NCBI RefSeq assembly: GCF_025770785.1 | Contig: NZ_JANZLA010000007.1 | Location: 62,001 to 126,000, forward strand | Source of the DNA: Cellulomonas sp. SG140 | Lineage (GTDB): Bacteria; Actinomycetota; Actinomycetes; Actinomycetales; Cellulomonadaceae | Length of the DNA: 64,000 bases | Direction of reading: 5' to 3' | Shown: one piece after another, positions 60,165 to 64,000 of the stretch | How positions within the stretch are numbered: the stretch's first letter is position 1 | Layout: every line of letters starts with the position of its first letter | Position numbers and translations under genes: made by a program | The notes under the pieces: model-generated | Databases searched by the model: none | Told to the model about the DNA's origin: nothing | What the model saw: only the letters and a program-made list of their open reading frames with translations

Positions 60165-60497
60165 TCACGCCTCCGGGTCGAGGACGACCTTGACGCAGCC
60201 CTCCTCCTTGCGCTGGGACATCCCGCAGGCGCAGGTCAACGCCCGCACGGCGCACCCGTCGTGGGCGTGCGGCTGAGGCGCGTGCCGCGAGACGGCTCGG
60301 CGGTGCGGGTCGCATCCATCGGGCAACGGTGCCATCCGCCGCCACGGGCCGCACCCGCAGGTGCGCGGCGCCTGGACGTCAGACGGCGGCGCCCGGACGT
60401 CAGATGGTGGCGCCCGGACGTCAGACGGGGGACCGGACCACCCGGGACCTCCTACCCATTGACATCTATCGATGTTCGGGTGACTGTAGCCGTACAT
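60165..60497 (-). CDS. Possible Cys/His-rich small protein
   Basis: 110 aa from ATG 60497; it follows TGATGT by 6 nt. It has eight Cys (including TCGCGPW and TCACGMSQRKEEGC) and five His (HAPQPHAH). Three in-frame PPSDVRA repeats lie at about residues 25-45. High GC3 is not decisive in this genome and no homolog is recognised. If real, it is a metal-binding candidate divergent from the 60527 gene. If not, this is a 416-bp intergenic region with a 21-bp repeat. Confidence 0.35.
   Translation of the reverse strand: MYGYSHPNIDRCQWVGGPGWSGPPSDVRAPPSDVRAPPSDVQAPRTCGCGPWRRMAPLPDGCDPHRRAVSRHAPQPHAHDGCAVRALTCACGMSQRKEEGCVKVVLDPEA
60367..60429. repeat. 21-bp tandem repeat, three copies
   Basis: GGCGCC(T/C)GGACGTCAGA(C/T)GG(C/T/G): copies at 60367-60387, 60388-60408 and 60409-60429. 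The period keeps frame, encoding APPSDVR on the minus strand. Confidence 0.9.
60459..60487 (+). promoter_or_regulatory. Promoter with ACATC-N4-GATGT dyad
   Basis: TTGACA (60459-60464), 17-bp spacer, GACTGT (60482-60487). The dyad ACATC-TATC-GATGT (60462-60475) overlaps the -35, and ACATC recurs at 60494-60498 and 60504-60508. It resembles an operator-controlled promoter for the small gene at 60527. Confidence 0.5.
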
Positions 60498-60526
60498 CGA
60501 CACACATCAATGAACGGAGCCCAGAG

Positions 60527-60760
60527 ATGCATCCCGAGCTGTTCCTGCTGCTCTACCAGCAGCGCGAGCGCCAGCTGGAGCAGCTGCACGCCCGTCGCGC
60601 GGCCGCTGCCGAGCGGTTCGAGGTGGCCGGCACGCCCGTCGCCCGGCCGGCTGCACGGAGGCCAGCCGTCACGGTGGCGCTGTCGGGCCTGGTCGCACGG
60701 CTACGGACCACTGCGTCGTCGACGGTGGCCGTCACCCCGGCCTGCTGCCCGGCACTCTGA
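60527..60760 (+). CDS. Small protein with vicinal C-terminal cysteines
   Basis: 77 aa: MHPELFLLLYQQRERQLEQL begins a charged helix (RRAAAAERFEV), then a Pro/Ala-rich part and the end TPACCPAL. Not recognised; the MHPE...LYQQRERQLE type helix occurs in small actinobacterial proteins. The CC pair, the operator-like promoter and the Cys-rich divergent frame hint at metal response, which is inference. GGAG lies 8 nt before the ATG. Confidence 0.6.
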   Translation: MHPELFLLLYQQRERQLEQLHARRAAAAERFEVAGTPVARPAARRPAVTVALSGLVARLRTTASSTVAVTPACCPAL

Positions 60761-60911
60761 GCCTGGTCGCCGCCCGCGTGCGGTGCCGTCCGGCGTCCGC
60801 GCCGCCCGCGTCCGCGCCGAGACCCGGCCGCCGAGCCGGGTGCGAGCCGGTCGGTGGGCACCGCGACGCGCCGCTTGCTCACCGACTGGTCACGTGTATA
60901 GCCTGCTGGTC

Positions 60912-61607
60912 GTGCGTACAGCCGATCCGTCGGACGCTCGTCCGTCGTCGGACCTCACCGCCCGCGCCCGCATCCGCGACGCGGCCATCGCGTGCTTCGC
61001 GGAAGAGGGTTTCACCGCCTCGTTCCGCACCATCGCGGCCCGTGCCGACGTCTCGCCGGGGCTGATCACGCACCACTTCGCGTCCAAGGTGGCGCTGCGT
61101 GCGGAGTGCGACGCCGAGGTGCTGCGCCGCTACCAGGCGCTCAAGACGGACAGCATCGGGGACCCGAGCGGCTTCCTCGTCGCGAACCTGTCCGAGCCCG
61201 GTCCGGCCGCCGAGCTGACGCTGTACATGCTGCGGGCCATCCACGCCGGCGGCCCTCCCGCCCGGCAGTTCCTGGAGCGGCTCGTCGACAACGCCCGCGG
61301 TGTGATGCAGGCCAGCGCCGAGGCCGGGCTGGTGCGCCCCTCGCGGGACGAGGAGGCGCGCCTGCGGCTGCTGGTGAACCAGGCGTTGGGCGGGTTGCTC
61401 ATCCAGCTGCTGATCGCACCCGAGGCCACCCCCGAGACGTTCGGTGCGTCGGTGCTGGCGCTGCAGCGCGCGCAGGTCCTGCCGCTTCTCGAGCTCTACA
61501 CCGAGGGCTTGCTGGCCTCGCCTCGCATCCTCGACGACTACCTCGCCTACCTCGGCGACCCACCGCCTGCCGACGCAGGCGCGGAGCACGACGAGCGCAC
61601 CGCCTGA
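60912..61607 (+). CDS. TetR family regulator of ABC exporter
   Basis: 231 aa. HTH: ARIRDAAIACFAEEGFTASFRTIAARADVSPGLITHHFASKVALRAECD. The rest is the TetR ligand domain. GTG at 60912 follows TATAGCCT by 7 nt, giving a leaderless transcript. It lies 105 bp upstream of the ABC ATPase and permease on the same strand; TetR-controlled exporters of this form are common, so it probably represses them. Confidence 0.93.
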   Translation: MRTADPSDARPSSDLTARARIRDAAIACFAEEGFTASFRTIAARADVSPGLITHHFASKVALRAECDAEVLRRYQALKTDSIGDPSGFLVANLSEPGPAAELTLYMLRAIHAGGPPARQFLERLVDNARGVMQASAEAGLVRPSRDEEARLRLLVNQALGGLLIQLLIAPEATPETFGASVLALQRAQVLPLLELYTEGLLASPRILDDYLAYLGDPPPADAGAEHDERTA

Positions 61608-61712
61608 CGGCGTCGCCACCAGCACCGCGCCGCCACCGCACCTGCCGCCACGGCCTGCGCCGGGCCGGCACCGGGTTGATCCATGCACGTCCCCCACCCA
61701 CAAGGAAGTCCC

Positions 61713-62633
61713 ATGCCCACCACCCAGCCGGCCGTCGAGATCGAGGGCCTGACCAAGAGCTTCGGCACCGTCCACGCCCTGCGTGGCCTCGACCTCACCG
61801 TCCCCGCCGGCCAGGTCACCGGCTTCCTCGGCCCCAACGGCTCGGGCAAGACGACGACGATCCGCATCCTGCTCGGCCTGCTCCGCTCCGACGGCGGCCG
61901 CGCGACCGTGCTCGGCGGCGACCCGTGGGCCGACGCGGTCCGGCTGCACCGCTCCATCGCCTACGTCCCCGGCGACGTCACCCTGTGGCCCAACCTGACC
62001 GGCGGCGAGGCGATCGACATCCTGTGCCGGCTGTCCGGTCCGCTGGACCCCCGGCGCAAGCAGCAGATGCTCGACCGCTTCGAGCTGGACCCCACCAAGA
62101 AGGCCCGCACGTACTCCAAGGGCAACCGGCAGAAGGTCGCGCTGGTCGCGGCGCTGGCGTCCGACGCGGAGCTCCTCCTGCTCGACGAGCCGACCAGCGG
62201 CCTCGACCCGATCATGGAGGCCGCGTTCACCGAGTCGATCGCCGAGGTGAAGGCGCAGGGCCGGTCGGTGCTGCTGTCGAGCCACATCTTCGCCGAGGTG
62301 GAGAAGCTGGCGGACACCGTGACGATCATCCGCAACGGGGTCACGGTCGAGACCGGCAGCATCGCCCAGCTCCGGCAGCGGCTGCGGACGCAGGTCACCG
62401 CGGTGCTGGCCGGTGGCGCCGGGTCGCTGGCCGGGGTCGCGGGCGTGCACGACCTGCAGCAGGTGGACGGTCAGACGAGGTTCACGGTCGACGAGGAGGC
62501 GCTGCCGGGCGTGCTGGCGGCCGTCGCGGCGCTGCAGCCGCGGTCGCTGGTGGCCAACCCGCCGTCGCTGGAGGAGCTGTTCCTGCGGCACTACGGCGAG
62601 GAGCTGGCGGCAGTGAACGGGGTGGAGAAGTGA
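61713..62633 (+). CDS. ABC exporter ATP-binding protein
   Basis: 306 aa. Walker [10 protein letters not shown], signature [15 protein letters not shown] (SKGNRQK in place of LSGGQ, as in many drug exporters), Walker [14 protein letters not shown]-loop [10 protein letters not shown]-terminal extension ends with the typical [18 protein letters not shown] lies 6 nt before ATG 61713. It forms an exporter with the next permease and is close to the tetronasin/polyketide-antibiotic type. Confidence 0.94.
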   Translation: MPTTQPAVEIEGLTKSFGTVHALRGLDLTVPAGQVTGFLGPNGSGKTTTIRILLGLLRSDGGRATVLGGDPWADAVRLHRSIAYVPGDVTLWPNLTGGEAIDILCRLSGPLDPRRKQQMLDRFELDPTKKARTYSKGNRQKVALVAALASDAELLLLDEPTSGLDPIMEAAFTESIAEVKAQGRSVLLSSHIFAEVEKLADTVTIIRNGVTVETGSIAQLRQRLRTQVTAVLAGGAGSLAGVAGVHDLQQVDGQTRFTVDEEALPGVLAAVAALQPRSLVANPPSLEELFLRHYGEELAAVNGVEK

Positions 62634-64000
62634 CCGCCACCGCGCACGCCCCGGCACCCCGGGCCGCGGTGCCGACCGTCGTGGTGCGTGGTCGCCCGGC
62701 GGACACGCTCGCGGGGCTCGGCGCGATGGTGCGGTTCGTCGTGCGCCGCAACCGCGTGCGCCTGGCGGTGTGGCTCGTCGTGCTCGTCGGGCTGTTCGCC
62801 TACGTCGGCGCGTACTACAAGAGCCTGTTCACCACGCAGCAGGCGCTCGACGACTTCGCCAAGGTGAGCGACACCCCCGGCATCCGGGCGCTGACCGGGC
62901 TGGCGGCGGCGCCGAACACCCTCGGCGGGGCCGTCTGGACCAAGGTCTGGATGACGTGCGCGCTGGCGCTGGCGTTCGGCATCGTCTTCCTGGTCACCCG
63001 CAACGGGCGGGCGGACGAGGAGGTGGGCCGCACGGAGCTGCTGCGCTCGCGGGAGCTGGGGCTACACGCGTACTCGGCGGCGTCCTGGCTGGTGTGCGCG
63101 GTGCTGTCCGTGCTGGTGGGCGCCCTGATCGCCGTCGTCTCGGCCGCCTCGGGGCTTGACCCCTACGGCACCGGCATCACCGGCTCGCTGATCGTCGGCG
63201 CGTCCGTCACCGGCGTGGGGCTGGTCGGCCTCGGCGTCGGTGCGGTGGCCGGTCAGGTCACGTCGACCTCGCGCGGCGCGAACGCGCTCGGCTCGGCGGT
63301 GCTCGGCGTCCTCTACGTGCTGCGGATGGTGGGCGACCTGGGCGACGGGCGGCTGACCTGGGCGTCGCCGGTGGGCTGGGGCCAGGAGATGCAGCCGTGG
63401 GGGGCCGACCGGTGGTGGCCGTTCGGGCTGCTCGTCGTGCTCGCCGTCGTCCTGCTGGCGGTGGCGACCGTGCTCGAGGCGCACCGCGACCACGGCGCCG
63501 GGCTGGTGCCGCAGCGACCGGGGCCTGCCGAGGCGCCCGTGCGCTACGCGACCCCGCTCGGGCTGGGCCTTCGGCTGCAGCGCGGGCCTGTGGTCGGCTG
63601 GACCGTCACCGTGGTGCTGTGCGGGCTGCTGTTCGGCTCCGTGGTGCACGCGATGGACAACCTGCTCAACGACGCCGGCACGCCGCTGCCCGCCATCCTG
63701 CGCGGCCGTGGCATCGACGCGCTGATGGCCGTGCTCGCCGGGATGATCGCCCTGGTCGTGGCCGTGTACGCGGTCCAGTCGGCGACCACGCTGCGGGCCG
63801 ACGAGGCGTCGGGGCTGGTGGAGACGCAGCTGGCCGGCGCGCTGTCCCGCACCCGTTGGGCGCTGCAGCGGCTGCTGATCCCGGCCGTCGGCGCCGCGGT
63901 GCTGCTCGCCGCGGGCGGCGCGCTGCTCGGCGCCAGCTACGGGGCCACGGTGCACGACGGCTCGTGGACCGGCCGGATGGCCGTCGCGGCGCTCGTCTAC
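62630..64000 (+). CDS. Multi-spanning ABC exporter permease (partial, cut by window end)
   Basis: The first 457 codons are present with no stop. It overlaps the ATPase stop by 4 bp (GTGA). Hydrophobic helices include [39 protein letters not shown] and [42 protein letters not shown] is typical of the large TnrB2-like antibiotic permeases, which have two homologous halves of six helices; a second half begins after about residue 300 ([23 protein letters not shown]). Confidence 0.9.
   Translation, partial: MTATAHAPAPRAAVPTVVVRGRPADTLAGLGAMVRFVVRRNRVRLAVWLVVLVGLFAYVGAYYKSLFTTQQALDDFAKVSDTPGIRALTGLAAAPNTLGGAVWTKVWMTCALALAFGIVFLVTRNGRADEEVGRTELLRSRELGLHAYSAASWLVCAVLSVLVGALIAVVSAASGLDPYGTGITGSLIVGASVTGVGLVGLGVGAVAGQVTSTSRGANALGSAVLGVLYVLRMVGDLGDGRLTWASPVGWGQEMQPWGADRWWPFGLLVVLAVVLLAVATVLEAHRDHGAGLVPQRPGPAEAPVRYATPLGLGLRLQRGPVVGWTVTVVLCGLLFGSVVHAMDNLLNDAGTPLPAILRGRGIDALMAVLAGMIALVVAVYAVQSATTLRADEASGLVETQLAGALSRTRWALQRLLIPAVGAAVLLAAGGALLGASYGATVHDGSWTGRMAVAALVY

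Overview
The window is a stretch of chromosome from a very GC-rich Gram-positive actinobacterium. The gene content (WYL, TetR and AraC regulators, a DUF222/HNH endonuclease, a CopD-CtaG fusion, leaderless promoters) fits the Micrococcales, and a Cellulomonas-like genus is the best guess; that assignment is inference, since no rRNA lies in the window. Coding density is high on both strands. Many neighbouring genes overlap by 4 bp (ATGA or GTGA), and single genes often start 6-8 nt after a TAnnnT-like hexamer with no Shine-Dalgarno sequence, which points to leaderless transcripts.

Layout. 1-7105: tetrapyrrole synthesis; hemE, hemY/cgoX, hemC, hemD, hemB and hemL run on the minus strand, and hemA diverges from hemE across 45 bp. 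7263-14919: a conserved hypothetical protein, purB, a secreted-effector-like alpha/beta hydrolase, a holin-like membrane protein, a VOC protein, a WYL regulator and a HisC-type aminotransferase. 15089-18934: a three-gene 2-oxoacid dehydrogenase operon (E1 alpha, E1 beta, E2). 19005-23797: VOC, AraC, then a minus-strand operon ABC ATPase, ABC permease, histidine kinase, response regulator. 24019-27738: a monooxygenase-like protein, two small membrane proteins, a TAT-exported Rieske protein and a DHA2 MFS exporter. 28372-36014: HNH endonuclease, CopC-like protein, and a complete oligopeptide ABC importer whose two ATPases are fused.

36073-48849: a haem-oxygenase-like iron enzyme coupled to a CDGSH Fe-S protein, an SRPBCC protein, an FAD oxidoreductase, two small proteins, a CopD-CtaG copper/cytochrome oxidase assembly protein coupled to an S9 peptidase, a DUF6458 protein, a GAF-GGDEF diguanylate cyclase and a thioredoxin-NHL protein. 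48850-50170 looks accessory: lower GC, a gene fragment, several perfect palindromes, a tiny membrane protein and an uncharacterised exported protein. 50434-54191 is the GAF regulator / aldehyde dehydrogenase / DUF779 module. 54224-55275 is a hydrolase gene bracketed by two related palindromic repeat elements. 55317-64000: a methyltransferase with an Arg/Gly-rich arm coupled to TetR, DinB, a PAS-PAS-GAF-PP2C phosphatase, a divergent pair of very small Cys-containing ORFs, and a TetR-ABC drug export cluster cut by the window end.

No tRNA, rRNA, CRISPR array, transposase or integrase was seen. The most interesting items are the face-to-face hemE/hemA promoters around a dyad, the accessory patch at 48.9-50.2 kb, the palindromic elements around the 54-55 kb hydrolase, the WXG-like hydrolase at 10 kb and the iron-enzyme/CDGSH pair.
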